The notes under the pieces were generated by a model, which searched no databases, was not told the DNA's origin, and saw nothing but the letters and a program-made list of their open reading frames with translations. The translations under genes and the position numbers were made by a program. Shown here piece by piece: positions 54,759-63,174 of a stretch of DNA of 64,000 nucleotides (the stretch's first letter is position 1; each line of letters starts with the position of its first letter). The stretch comes from Fen-1258 sp964441505. Lineage in GTDB: Bacteria > Bacteroidota > Ignavibacteria > Ignavibacteriales > Melioribacteraceae. The DNA lies in assembly GCA_964441505.1 (NCBI GenBank), contig CAYTUV010000010.1, positions 41,189-105,188 of the forward strand, in the 5' to 3' direction.

Positions 54759-55058
54759 TTATGATGAGCTTGACATAAATTTGGAGTCGTTTAGAAGAAG
54801 CTTGATTTTTTTGATCTTATCTGTGGCCTGAATGCTGAATTCTCGGTATTTATTCTTTTCTACAAATAAATCATATGCAATGTTTAATGCAGCAATGATG
54901 GCGATTGTATCTTTTGTTTGATCCGGTAGTTCTTCTTTTGTTTCTTCCATCATCGTATTTACATATTCAGCCAACTCTGCAGCAATTTCCTGATTCTCCA
55001 CCAGCAATGAATATTCTTTATCAAAAATCTTTACTTTCAGCTTCTTTTTTTCGTTCAT
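54759..55058 (-). CDS. zapA: Cell division protein ZapA
   Basis: ZapA binds FtsZ and promotes Z-ring bundling. The 99-residue protein starts KKLKVKIFDKEYSLLVENQE, has EYVNTMMEE and TIAIIAALNIAYDLF (about 65-79), and ends in a coiled-coil helix, all ZapA features. It follows the coiled-coil ORF after 28 bases. The context pheS-pheT-coiled coil-zapA is common in many bacteria. Confidence 0.9.
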   Translation of the reverse strand: MNEKKKLKVKIFDKEYSLLVENQEIAAELAEYVNTMMEETKEELPDQTKDTIAIIAALNIAYDLFVEKNKYREFSIQATDKIKKIKLLLNDSKFMSSSS

Positions 55059-55086
55059 ATTATGTCTATCCCATCCTCAAACTAAT

Positions 55087-55401
55087 TTAAGAACGTAAAT
55101 GATAGTCAATTTTGGCTATCAGTTCACTAATTTTGTTCTTAAGCGCTTCTTTCTCCTCTAAATTAAAATTTTCGCCTCCAAAGAGGTGTTCGCCATTGAA
55201 TAACGACTTGCTGACTTTTGATTCAATTTCTACAATCTTTTTTTTCAAATTATCATTTTCTCTTTCAAGAAGAGTGATCCGATTGTTTAGTGCTTGATTT
55301 GCCTCAAGTAAATCACTTCCCCTCTGCATGAAATAATAGATTTGTTTTTCAAGAGCATTTATCTCATCAATGAACAAATCATATTTCGAAGTTTCTGACA
55401 A
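55087..55401 (-). CDS. ZapB-like coiled-coil protein
   Basis: A 104-residue protein with one long heptad-rich coiled coil (about 8-65, ALEKQIYYFMQ...LLERENDNLKKKIVEIE), a short acidic loop (GEHLFGGENF) and a second helix to the end. The size and position directly upstream of zapA suggest a ZapB-type partner in division; the sequence itself is too plain to prove it. It abuts pheT with no gap (55401/55402). Confidence 0.75.
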   Translation of the reverse strand: MSETSKYDLFIDEINALEKQIYYFMQRGSDLLEANQALNNRITLLERENDNLKKKIVEIESKVSKSLFNGEHLFGGENFNLEEKEALKNKISELIAKIDYHLRS

Positions 55402-57807
55402 TCAAGCTCCTCTTAATTGTGCGTCAAATTTTTGTTCGACAGACTTAATTACTTTTCCGAAAACTTTTTCGATATCTTCTTCAGTTAATGTTCTTGCCGG
55501 ATCAAAATATTCCAGTTGAAACGCAAGACTCTTTTTACCCGTACCTAAGCTTTCACTTTGAAAGATATCAAATAACTTTACATTATGCAACAAGTTAGAA
55601 CCATTTTCCTTTATGACTTCAATAACTCGGTCTGACTCGATCTCTGAATTAAGAACAAAGGCACAATCCCTGTAAACCTTGGGGAATTTCAATAATTCCT
55701 TGAAAAATTTCTGAGGAATGGATATAGGATTAAGATCATCCAAATTTGTTTGAAAAACAAATACTTCCTGATTCACATCGAATAGTGTACAAATTTCCCG
55801 GCTTAATTTTCCGAATTGCCCAATATTTTTGCCTCCAGCAATCAGAGCTAGATCGTATTCGAAGAATGCTAAATTTTCGTCTGATTTTCTTATTCCAAAC
55901 TGGATACCAGGAAGAAGTCTATCGACAAATGATTCAACAATTCCTTTGATATCATATGAATCTACCGGTCGATCTTTCTCAAACCATTCGTCTCGAATAA
56001 GATTCCCGCTCATAATCATTAATAGCTGCTCAGATTCCGTAAAGTCATCAAAGCTTTCAATTTTTCTTTCGCTAGATTTTTGAAAGACTTTTCCAATTTC
56101 AAACAGCTGCAAATCAGTTTCATTAACTTTTAGATTGTTCGAAATTGTAATCAGCATTCCAGGCAGCAGAGAAGGACGTATGTGTGACAATTCACTGCTT
56201 TGTGGATTTAAAACACTAATTGGTTTGCCAAATCTGCTGGCAATCTCTTCACTTAAAAATGAGTTCGTGATTATTTCATAGAAACCTAAAGATTGGAGAA
56301 GCATTCTAACTTTATCCGCGAATGCCGAATGATCCACTTTCTCTTCTAATGTAACAGAGATTTTACTTACCTCAGGAATTTTGTTATAACCATAAATTCT
56401 AGCGACCTCTTCAATCAGATCAATTTCACGCTCAACATCGTGACGATAAGATGGTATAGAAACTGTCAAATCATTCGCTGATTTTTCTTTGATCTCGAAA
56501 CCAAGACGTACAAGAATTTTTTCTACTTCATCATTTCCAATATGATATCCAAGAATTTGATTTAACCTTAAGTAACGAAGTTTGGTTTCTCTTATCTCAA
56601 TTGGTTTTGGATATGCATCGATCTCACCAATAGCAATTTCCCCTCCCGCAGTCTCTTGGATCAATTGAGCAGCACGTTGAGCAGCCCAAAGAGTAATATT
56701 TGGATCTGAGCCTCGTTCAAACCGGTAAGATGCATCGGTTGACAGGCCAAGTTGTTTAGCAGTTTTTCGGACTGATGACGGATTGAAAAAGGCACTCTCA
56801 ATTAAAATATTTTTTGTTGAGTCACTCACTTCGGAATTTTCGCCACCCATAACTCCGGCAATTGCCACCGGAATTTTTGCGTCACAAATCATTAGATCCT
56901 TTGAACTCATCACTCTCTCTTTGGAATCCAGTGTCGTAAACTTTGAGTCTTTACCGGCACCACGGACAATGATTTTTTTTCCATTCAATTTATCCAAATC
57001 AAATGCATGCAGCGGTTGGCCAACTTCGTGAAGGATGAAATTTGTAACATCTACAACATTATTAATTGGTCTTGAACCGATATTTTTTATTTTTTTCTTT
57101 AACCATTCAGGTGATTCTTTAATCTTAACATTTAAGACTACTTTACCTATGTACCGCGGGCAACTTTCTGAATCGATAATTTCTACGGAAGCCAACTCTG
57201 CAGATTTCTTCCCCGATTCCTTTAATTGAATTTCGGGATAATGAAATTGCCTGTCAAATAATGCCGATAGCTCCCTTGCAATTCCGATATGGCTTAAAGC
57301 ATCGGCACGGTTTGGTGTTATTGCAATTTCAAGAACAACGTCATTCATTTCAAGCGCATCTGCAATTGGAATCCCCTCCTTCAGAGATGAATCCAACACC
57401 ATAATGCCGTCATGATTTTCACTGATATTTAACTCACGTTCGGAACAAATCATTCCATGTGATAATTCTCCTCGAAGCTTTGCTTTTTCAATCTTGAATT
57501 TTCCGTTGGGAATAATAGCCCCGACTTTTGCGAAGACTACTTTCTGCCCTGTGGCGATATTTGGCGCACCGCACACAACATTTAGTTCTTCCGTGCCGTC
57601 ACTAACTCTGCACAGCGATAACTTATCTGCATTGGGATGTTTTTTTGCTTCGATTACAAATCCAACAACAATATTTTCAAAATCTTTAGCCTGATCTTCT
57701 ACTTCTTCTACTTCCAATCCGGCATAAGTCAATTTATCAATAATCTCGCTGAGTGGAATATCCTTCAGATCGATGTAATCATTTAGCCAATTAAGAGAAA
57801 TTTTCAT
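55402..57807 (-). CDS. pheT: Phenylalanyl-tRNA synthetase beta chain
   Basis: PheT forms the (alpha-beta)2 enzyme with PheS. The 801-residue protein has the N-terminal EMAP/tRNA-binding OB fold (about 40-150, VVCGAPNIATGQKVVFA), the B3/B4 editing domain (about 210-385, RPINNVVDVTNFILHEVGQPLHAFD in part), the B5 domain (about 405-475), a catalytic-like core (about 480-680) and the C-terminal FDX-ACB anticodon domain (about 705-800, FPKVYRDCAFVL). Length is normal (about 800). Confidence 0.97.
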   Translation of the reverse strand: MKISLNWLNDYIDLKDIPLSEIIDKLTYAGLEVEEVEDQAKDFENIVVGFVIEAKKHPNADKLSLCRVSDGTEELNVVCGAPNIATGQKVVFAKVGAIIPNGKFKIEKAKLRGELSHGMICSERELNISENHDGIMVLDSSLKEGIPIADALEMNDVVLEIAITPNRADALSHIGIARELSALFDRQFHYPEIQLKESGKKSAELASVEIIDSESCPRYIGKVVLNVKIKESPEWLKKKIKNIGSRPINNVVDVTNFILHEVGQPLHAFDLDKLNGKKIIVRGAGKDSKFTTLDSKERVMSSKDLMICDAKIPVAIAGVMGGENSEVSDSTKNILIESAFFNPSSVRKTAKQLGLSTDASYRFERGSDPNITLWAAQRAAQLIQETAGGEIAIGEIDAYPKPIEIRETKLRYLRLNQILGYHIGNDEVEKILVRLGFEIKEKSANDLTVSIPSYRHDVEREIDLIEEVARIYGYNKIPEVSKISVTLEEKVDHSAFADKVRMLLQSLGFYEIITNSFLSEEIASRFGKPISVLNPQSSELSHIRPSLLPGMLITISNNLKVNETDLQLFEIGKVFQKSSERKIESFDDFTESEQLLMIMSGNLIRDEWFEKDRPVDSYDIKGIVESFVDRLLPGIQFGIRKSDENLAFFEYDLALIAGGKNIGQFGKLSREICTLFDVNQEVFVFQTNLDDLNPISIPQKFFKELLKFPKVYRDCAFVLNSEIESDRVIEVIKENGSNLLHNVKLFDIFQSESLGTGKKSLAFQLEYFDPARTLTEEDIEKVFGKVIKSVEQKFDAQLRGA

Positions 57808-57852
57808 TTTATCACCATTACTGTATTAGTCGCCTGCACTCAGGCATGAAAA

Positions 57853-58842
57853 TTAAAATTGTGTAAGGAATCGCTTGTCATTGTTAAATAAAATTCTGAT
57901 ATCATCGATACCATATTTTTTCATTGCGAGTCGTTCTATACCCATTCCAAATGCGTAACCGACATATTTCTCATCATCAATACCACAATTTTTCAAAACA
58001 TTCGGATGAACCATACCGCTTCCAAGAATTTCCATCCATCGTCCTTCTTTACCCTTCGGTTCCCACCATATATCCATCTCCGCGCTCGGTTCTGTAAAGG
58101 GAAAGAAACTTCCACGGAATCTGTACCTTACATCCTGACCAAAAAATTGTTTTACAAATGCAACCAGTGTTCCTTTCAGCTCAGCGAAGGTCACATCTGT
58201 ATCAACATATAATCCTTCAACCTGATGGAATAAACAGTAATGCTTTGCGCTGATGGCTTCGTTTCTAAAAACCTTTCCCGGCATAATGGCACGCAACGGA
58301 GGTTTCTGATTTGTCATTAATCGAACCTGAACAGGCGATGTTTGCGTACGCAGTAAAAATTTTTCGGTTATGAAAAATGTATCCTGCATATCTCTTGCCG
58401 GATGATCTTCTGCAAAGTTCAGCGCTTCGAAATTATAATAGTCCGATTCGAGTTCTGGGCCTTCATAGATAGAGAAACCAAGTCCCTTAAAAATTTCTTT
58501 TATCTCGTCAAGAGTTTGTGTGATGATGTGTTTACTACCAATTTGCCTTCTTCTTCCTGGTAAAGACAGATCAACATAACTCTCAGAACTCTTTTCACTT
58601 TGATCATAAGTTTCTTTTAACTCATCAAATTTGTATTGAGTGTGAATCTTCAACTGATTGAGAGCTTGGCCGACTTTTGGTTTGTCTTCTTTGGAAACAT
58701 CTTTGAGGGATTCGAAAAGTTGCGAGACTAAACCTTTACGGCCGAGATATTTGATGCGTAGTTCTTCGAGTGCAGCGGAGTTATCCACATTTAGTAGATC
58801 ATAGTCAAAACTTTTTCGGGTTTCATCAATTTTGTTAATCAT
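57853..58842 (-). CDS. pheS: Phenylalanyl-tRNA synthetase alpha chain
   Basis: PheS holds the catalytic site. From the ATG at 58842 the protein is 329 residues and shows LGRKGLVSQLFESL near the N-terminal coiled coil, GSKHIITQTLDEI, EDHPARDMQDTFFI (motif 2 region), GKVFRNEAISAKHYCLFHQVEG and GSGMVHPNVL with GMGIERLAMKKYGI (motif 3). A longer open frame runs to 58914 but its extra 24 residues (with LPAGRQVLG) are encoded by the CCTGCCGGCAGG palindrome and are unlikely to be translated. Confidence 0.96.
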   Translation of the reverse strand: MINKIDETRKSFDYDLLNVDNSAALEELRIKYLGRKGLVSQLFESLKDVSKEDKPKVGQALNQLKIHTQYKFDELKETYDQSEKSSESYVDLSLPGRRRQIGSKHIITQTLDEIKEIFKGLGFSIYEGPELESDYYNFEALNFAEDHPARDMQDTFFITEKFLLRTQTSPVQVRLMTNQKPPLRAIMPGKVFRNEAISAKHYCLFHQVEGLYVDTDVTFAELKGTLVAFVKQFFGQDVRYRFRGSFFPFTEPSAEMDIWWEPKGKEGRWMEILGSGMVHPNVLKNCGIDDEKYVGYAFGMGIERLAMKKYGIDDIRILFNNDKRFLTQF

Positions 58843-58858
58843 TTCTGCATTCCCGAGA

Positions 58859-58876
58859 ACCTGCCTGCCGGCAGGT
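58859..58876. repeat. CCTGCCGGCAGG palindrome
   Basis: CCTGCCTGCCGGCAGG, a short GC-rich palindrome in the rplT-pheS gap; a related CCGGCAGGCAGGCGG sits at about 9780. It is translated as LPAGRQV in the extended pheS frame. Confidence 0.6.
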
Positions 58877-58882
58877 AAGTTT

Positions 58883-58927
58883 AAAAAAATTCCCTCCCGA
58901 AACTTTAAATACAAGTTCGGGAGGGAG
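58883..58927 (-). terminator. Rho-independent terminator after rplT
   Basis: On the minus strand TCCCTCCCGAAC (from 58926) and GTTTCGGGAGGGA (to 58891) form a strong stem, followed by ATTTTTTT. It lies five bases after the rplT stop, so it may separate thrS-infC-rpmI-rplT from pheS-pheT or act as a partial attenuator. Confidence 0.85.
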
Positions 58928-58931
58928 AAAA

Positions 58932-59279
58932 TTAATTTATAGCAAATTTTACGATATCTGTAAATGCCTGAGGATTGTCGACTGCCATGCTTGCTAACAA
59001 TTTTCTGTTGATTGTAATGCCTTTCTTATCGAGTGCATTAATCAAACGCGAATACGTGGTTCCATTTAATCTGGCTGCTGCATTAATTCTGATAATCCAG
59101 AGTGAGCGGAATTCTCTCTTTTTAAGTTTGCGATCTCTGTATGCATGTTGCAAACCTTTTTCAACTGCGGTTTTAGCAATGGTATAAACATTGCCCCGGG
59201 CACCCCAGTAGCCCTTCGCCATTTTAAGAATTTTCTTACGCTTTGCTTTAGAAGCCGCGTGGTTTACTGACCTTGGCAT
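58932..59279 (-). CDS. rplT: Ribosomal protein bL20
   Basis: bL20 binds 23S rRNA early in 50S assembly. The 115-residue basic protein starts MPRSVNHAASKAKRKKILKM with GYWGARGN and has the LWIIRINAAAR core (about 66-76). Length is normal. In the thrS-infC-rpmI-rplT order common to bacteria, and in E. coli rplT autoregulates this group; no such site was recognised here. Confidence 0.98.
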   Translation of the reverse strand: MPRSVNHAASKAKRKKILKMAKGYWGARGNVYTIAKTAVEKGLQHAYRDRKLKKREFRSLWIIRINAAARLNGTTYSRLINALDKKGITINRKLLASMAVDNPQAFTDIVKFAIN

Positions 59280-59294
59280 GGTATTACTTTCTCC

Positions 59295-59486
59295 TTATTG
59301 AATTAACCTGGTTATACGCTTCTGTTCGGAGGCAGAGACAAGTGTGGATTTTCTTAATCCTCTTTTTCTCTTGGTGGATTTTGAAGTTAGTATGTGTGAT
59401 TTAAAAGCTTTGTTTCTTTTAATTTTTCCGGATGCGGTTTTACGAAATGTTTTTGCCGCTCCACGGTTACTTTTCATCTTTGGCAT
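59295..59486 (-). CDS. rpmI: Ribosomal protein bL35
   Basis: The 63-residue basic protein MPKMKSNRGAAKTFRKTASG with KSTKRKRGLRKSTLVS near the C-terminus is bL35 of the 50S subunit. It lies between infC and rplT, with a 15-base gap to rplT. Length and order are canonical. Confidence 0.97.
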   Translation of the reverse strand: MPKMKSNRGAAKTFRKTASGKIKRNKAFKSHILTSKSTKRKRGLRKSTLVSASEQKRITRLIQ

Positions 59487-59512
59487 TTGCTCACCTGTTT
59501 ATTTTTCTTTTT

Positions 59513-60040
59513 TTACTTTTTCTTTTTACTTTTTGATGGTGCTAATATTGCGTGCATTGCCCTGCCTTCGAACTTTGGCTCCTGCTCAACTTTTGCAACT
59601 TCAGCCAATCTCTCCAAAAATTTTCTTAGCAAGGTCTCGCCAATTTCAGTGTACGCTAATTCTCTTCCCTTAAATATTACAGAAACTTTTACTTTGTCTC
59701 CGTCTTCTATAAAATTTATCGCATGTCGTGCTTTGAAATCAAAATCATGTGTATCTGTGTTAGGATGCAAACGTATCTCTTTTAAAACACTTACCTGTTG
59801 TTTCTTTTTCTGAAGCTTCTCTTTCTTCTGAATCTCATAAGAAAATTTACCATAATCGATTATCTTACAAACAGGTGGAGTTGCCTGCGGTGCAATCTCT
59901 ACCAGATCCATCTGAGCTTCTTCTGCTTTTTTAATTGCGTCTTTTATCGCTACAACCCCAATAGCCTCTCCATTGGGTCCAATGAGTCTTACTTCAGGAG
60001 TTCTGATTTCCTGATTGACTCGATATTTTACTTGACTAAT
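59513..60040 (-). CDS. infC: Translation initiation factor IF-3, AUU start
   Basis: IF-3 binds the 30S subunit, blocks 50S joining and checks start codons. An ATG at 59911 gives only 132 residues, missing the N-terminal domain. The frame is open upstream, and an ATT at 60038-60040 gives 175 residues starting SQVKYRVNQEIRTPEVRLIG, the normal N-domain with GPNGEAIGV and the ALKKAEEAQMDLVEIAPQA-type segment. GAGAGG lies six bases before this ATT, and no ATG, GTG or TTG lies in between. AUU starts for infC are known in E. coli, where they allow autorepression. It follows the thrS stop by 12 bases. Confidence 0.92.
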   Translation of the reverse strand: MSQVKYRVNQEIRTPEVRLIGPNGEAIGVVAIKDAIKKAEEAQMDLVEIAPQATPPVCKIIDYGKFSYEIQKKEKLQKKKQQVSVLKEIRLHPNTDTHDFDFKARHAINFIEDGDKVKVSVIFKGRELAYTEIGETLLRKFLERLAEVAKVEQEPKFEGRAMHAILAPSKSKKKK

Positions 60041-60052
60041 GGAATACCTCTC

Positions 60053-61984
60053 TTAAATGTTATTAGTTCTGTTGTTTATCTCTTCAGAAATTGTACTTAT
60101 AAAATCTTGTAGTGATAAACTGCCTTTATCGCCAATTTTATGCTGGCGTACCGAAACAGTTCCGGCTTCTTGCTCTTTCTCTCCAACGATTAGCATATAA
60201 GGAACTTTCTGTGTTTCCCAATCGCGTATTTTGTAACCGATCTTTTCATTGCGCTGATCAAATTCAACGATGATATTTTTGGCCTTCAATTCATCAACTA
60301 CTTTTTTGCCATAACCAAAATAATTTTGTGAAACGGGAACAACGGCAACCTGAACCGGAGCTAACCATGTTGGGAATGAACCGCCGTAATGTTCAATAAG
60401 AATTCCCATGAATCTTTCAATCGAACCGAGTAATGCACGGTGAACCATATATGGCTGGTGTTCTTTTCCATCTTCACCAATATAGTGCATCTTAAATCTT
60501 TCCGGCAAATTAAAATCAAACTGAATTGTACTTAACTGCCATTCTCTATTCAATGCGTCTTTAATTTTAATATCAATCTTCGGTCCGTAAAAGGCACCTC
60601 CGCCTTCATCCATTTCGTAAGGAAGGTTTTCTCTTTCCATCGCATGCTTTAACGATTGAGTTGCCTTTTCCCAATCTTTATCTTCACCAACAGCTTTTTC
60701 AGGTTTGGTTGCAACATAAAATTTCAGGTCGTTGAAACCAAATGAATTGAGTAACGAAATCGAAAAACGAACTACTTCTATAATCTCATCTTCAATTTGC
60801 TCTTTTGTACAGAAAATATGAGCATCATCCTGCGTGAAACCGCGAACTCGTAATAATCCATGTAACACACCGCTCTTTTCATAACGATAAACTGTTCCAA
60901 GTTCTGCCCAACGCAAAGGTAAATCTCTATATGAGCGTAATTTTGTTTTATAAATCATTATATGGAATGGGCAGTTCATTGGTTTGATGAAATAGTCTTG
61001 ATCATCAATATTCATCGGTGCGTACATGTTTTCTTTGTATGTTACTAAATGTCCGCTTGTTTCCCATAACCAGCTTTTACCCATATGAGGTGAATAAAGA
61101 AGTTCATATCCATTCTGAAAATGTTCAGCACGCCAGAAAGTTTCTATTGTGTTCCTAATACGTGCACCTTTCGGATGCCAGTAAATTAATCCAGCGCCGG
61201 CTTCTTCGTGAACACTAAATAGATCTAATTGTTTTCCTAATTTACGATGATCACGCTTCTTAGCTTCTTCAAGGAATGTCAAATAGTCATCAAGCATTTT
61301 CTTCTTGGGAAATGAAATGCCGTAGATTCTCTGCATCCGTTTATTTTTTTCATCACCGCGCCAGTAAGAACCGGAAACAGTGAGAAGCTTTACAAATTTA
61401 ATTTTACCCGCATCCGGCAGATGGGGACCTAAACAAAGATCAGTGAAATCACCTTCATCATATATGCTTATGATATCGTTCGAATCATCAAGTTCACTTA
61501 AGATTTCAAGTTTGTAATTGTCGCCCTTCTGCTCAAAGAATTTTACTGCTTCCTTCTTCGGCAGTTCGGTGCGCTTAAATGGATTTTTCTGTAACGAAAT
61601 TTCCATCATCTTCTTTTCGATCTTTGTAAGATTTTCTTCACTCAGTACCGAATTGATATCTATATCATAATAGAAGCCGGCATCAATAGCAGGACCGACA
61701 CCAAACTTTGCCTCGGAATAAATTGATTGTACGGCATGCGCCATCAAGTGAGATGTTGAATGCCAGTAAGTTTCTTTACCTTGAGGATCATCAAAAGTAA
61801 AAATCTGAAGAGAAACATCGTTATCAATTTTAGTTGAAAGTTCGCGCACAACACCATCAACTTTTGCAACTAAAGCTTCATCGGCAAGACGATTTGAAAT
61901 TGATTTTGCAACTTCAAAAGGTGTGATTCCTTTATCGAATTCTCTTTCGGAACCGTCAGGAAATTTTATTTTTATTTTATCCAT
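60053..61984 (-). CDS. thrS: Threonyl-tRNA synthetase
   Basis: ThrRS charges tRNA-Thr. From the ATG at 61984 the protein is 643 residues. Order: TGS domain (about 1-62, KIKIKFPDGSEREFDKGI), editing domain (about 65-225) with HSTSHLMAHAVQ and the C-terminal GPHLPDAGKIKF, catalytic core (about 240-535) with MNCPFHIMIYK (zinc Cys), RGFTQDDAHIF (zinc His), and the anticodon domain (about 540-643, AVVPVSQNYFGYGKKV). Three more residues would come from a TTG at 61993. Length is normal. A terminator lies just upstream (61991-62018). Confidence 0.97.
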   Translation of the reverse strand: MDKIKIKFPDGSEREFDKGITPFEVAKSISNRLADEALVAKVDGVVRELSTKIDNDVSLQIFTFDDPQGKETYWHSTSHLMAHAVQSIYSEAKFGVGPAIDAGFYYDIDINSVLSEENLTKIEKKMMEISLQKNPFKRTELPKKEAVKFFEQKGDNYKLEILSELDDSNDIISIYDEGDFTDLCLGPHLPDAGKIKFVKLLTVSGSYWRGDEKNKRMQRIYGISFPKKKMLDDYLTFLEEAKKRDHRKLGKQLDLFSVHEEAGAGLIYWHPKGARIRNTIETFWRAEHFQNGYELLYSPHMGKSWLWETSGHLVTYKENMYAPMNIDDQDYFIKPMNCPFHIMIYKTKLRSYRDLPLRWAELGTVYRYEKSGVLHGLLRVRGFTQDDAHIFCTKEQIEDEIIEVVRFSISLLNSFGFNDLKFYVATKPEKAVGEDKDWEKATQSLKHAMERENLPYEMDEGGGAFYGPKIDIKIKDALNREWQLSTIQFDFNLPERFKMHYIGEDGKEHQPYMVHRALLGSIERFMGILIEHYGGSFPTWLAPVQVAVVPVSQNYFGYGKKVVDELKAKNIIVEFDQRNEKIGYKIRDWETQKVPYMLIVGEKEQEAGTVSVRQHKIGDKGSLSLQDFISTISEEINNRTNNI

Positions 61985-61990
61985 AATCTT

Positions 61991-62018
61991 CAAAAAAAAA
62001 ATCGGAGAGAACTCCGAG
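61991..62018 (-). terminator. Hairpin terminator between tRNA-Val and thrS
   Basis: On the minus strand TCGGAG (62017-62012 side) and CTCCGA (62007-62002) form a short stem with a 4-base loop, followed by nine T residues. It lies just after the tRNA-Val gene and 7 bases before the thrS ATG. Confidence 0.75.
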
Positions 62019-62024
62019 TTAGTG

Positions 62025-62098
62025 TGGGTTCTATAGGATTCGAACCTATGACCTTCTGCACGTCAAGCAGACGCTCTAACCAACTGAGCTAAGAACCC
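62025..62098 (-). tRNA. tRNA-Val (anticodon GAC)
   Basis: GGGTTCT at the 5' end pairs with AGAACCC at the 3' end; the D-arm TAGCTCAGTTGGTTAGAG and T-arm GGTTCGAATCC are canonical. The anticodon loop TTGACGT within TCTGC/GCAGA gives GAC, which reads GUC/GUU valine codons. CCA is not encoded. Confidence 0.93.
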
Positions 62099-62148
62099 GT
62101 GCAAATTATTTCCTCATTATTGTAGAACCCAAATCAATAAATATTCAG

Positions 62149-62234
62149 TACCGAGGGCCGGACTCGAACCGGCACGGGTGTGACCACCCACAGGATTTTA
62201 AGTCCTGTGCGTCTACCAATTCCGCCACCCCGGC
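62149..62234 (-). tRNA. tRNA-Leu (anticodon UAA)
   Basis: A class II tRNA of 86 bases: GCCGGGG acceptor (pairing with CCTCGGT), D-arm TGGCGGAATTGGTAGACGC, anticodon stem CAGGA/TCCTG with loop CTTAAAA, so UAA, a long variable arm GGGTGGTCACACCC, and T-arm GGTTCGAGTCC. CCA is not encoded. Confidence 0.93.
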
Positions 62235-62247
62235 ATGAATCGCGGTG

Positions 62248-62279
62248 CAAATATAAACTTTTTTTTTGATTCCTTGCAA
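62248..62279 (-). promoter_or_regulatory. Promoter of tRNA-Leu / tRNA-Val / thrS
   Basis: On the minus strand TTGC (62279-62276), a 20-base spacer and TATATTTG (62255-62248), an exact TAnnTTTG box, lie about 14 bases upstream of the tRNA-Leu 5' end. It probably drives both tRNAs and may read through to thrS. Confidence 0.6.
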
Positions 62280-62524
62280 TTTTTTGCCGTTAAAACAGTC
62301 AATTAAATGCATTCCTCACATGATTCCGCTAAGTTTAGTGGGGGGTGCTGTTAGGATGCCGGAAGATTTAATCAGCTGCTTGGTCTTAGAAAACTTTTGA
62401 TTTTTTAAAAGCCAGATCGCACTCAATATCCATTCAAATTATCAGCTTTGATCCTAGAAATGATTCAAATTTCTCACTGAGGAAAGATACTTTGGATACA
62501 AATAGTCTTGACCCGCTGTAAATG

Positions 62525-63082
62525 TTAGAAATAAATCAGGTAAAAGATAATTGGGATTAGAACCCCAATAGCAGTTAGCCAGGCACCTCTTCCTGTAATT
62601 CCCTTTTTACCCTTTATCATAAATAATCCGGAGATTGCCAGAAATGTGAGTGCGACTGCAAAGATATCTGCCACAAAAGTCCAAATTCTTTTCGGAGTAT
62701 TAAGATGCAGATAATTCGATTGACGTATTAGCACTCGACTCGTTATCTTTTCTTGTAAGACCTCTCCGCTTTTCAGATTAACAACTATATTATTCCCTTC
62801 AACAAAAATGTTGAGAGTTGTTGAATCAGCAAAAAAGCTATTCCTTAATTTTCCGCTTTCCTTCAATTCTCCGAGGATATGAGGAATCAATTTATCAGAA
62901 TTGATTATCTTCTCAGGTATGGGAGAAATTTTACTAACCGATTTATCTATATCATAGTTTGGGTTCCAGTCATTAAGATGGTTAACCGCTATTCCGGAGA
63001 TAGAATAGATTACTGTGAGTCCCGCAACAATATATCCAATATCCCTGTGTAGTATTCGAACCCATTTCCGCCATTTGATCAT
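62525..63082 (-). CDS. PepSY-associated membrane protein
   Basis: The 185-residue protein has an N-terminal helix (about 14-35) with HRDIGYIVAGLTVIYSISGIAVNHLNDWNP, the PepSY-TM pattern, a soluble periplasmic segment (about 37-130) and one or two C-terminal helices (about 130-185). It may be part of a peptidase-like or iron-acquisition membrane complex; the partner is not in the window. The region before it (62235-62524) has only the tRNA promoter and no gene. Confidence 0.78.
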   Translation of the reverse strand: MIKWRKWVRILHRDIGYIVAGLTVIYSISGIAVNHLNDWNPNYDIDKSVSKISPIPEKIINSDKLIPHILGELKESGKLRNSFFADSTTLNIFVEGNNIVVNLKSGEVLQEKITSRVLIRQSNYLHLNTPKRIWTFVADIFAVALTFLAISGLFMIKGKKGITGRGAWLTAIGVLIPIIFYLIYF

Positions 63083-63093
63083 TTAGAATTCCT

Positions 63094-63163
63094 ATAAAAA
63101 AAGGTTGTCTTAAATCTAACCTCGGATATTAATTCTTCGATGAAGCCGCATTAAGACAACCTT
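63094..63163 (-). terminator. Terminator after the DUF4920 gene
   Basis: A 13-bp perfect inverted repeat, AAGGTTGTCTTAA and TTAAGACAACCTT (63101-63113 and 63151-63163), with a 37-base loop, followed on the minus strand by a T run. It starts 12 bases after the DUF4920 gene stop and lies upstream of the PepSY gene. Confidence 0.7.
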
Positions 63164-63174
63164 GTAATTGCAGT

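Noticed and set aside
59513..59911. Shorter IF-3 starting at the internal ATG at 59911
   Set aside because: It would lack the conserved N-terminal domain that is encoded in frame directly upstream from an AUU with a good ribosome site.
62235..62524. Possible small gene between tRNA-Leu and the PepSY gene
   Set aside because: No open frame with a start and ribosome site of meaningful length on either strand; only the tRNA promoter is supported.
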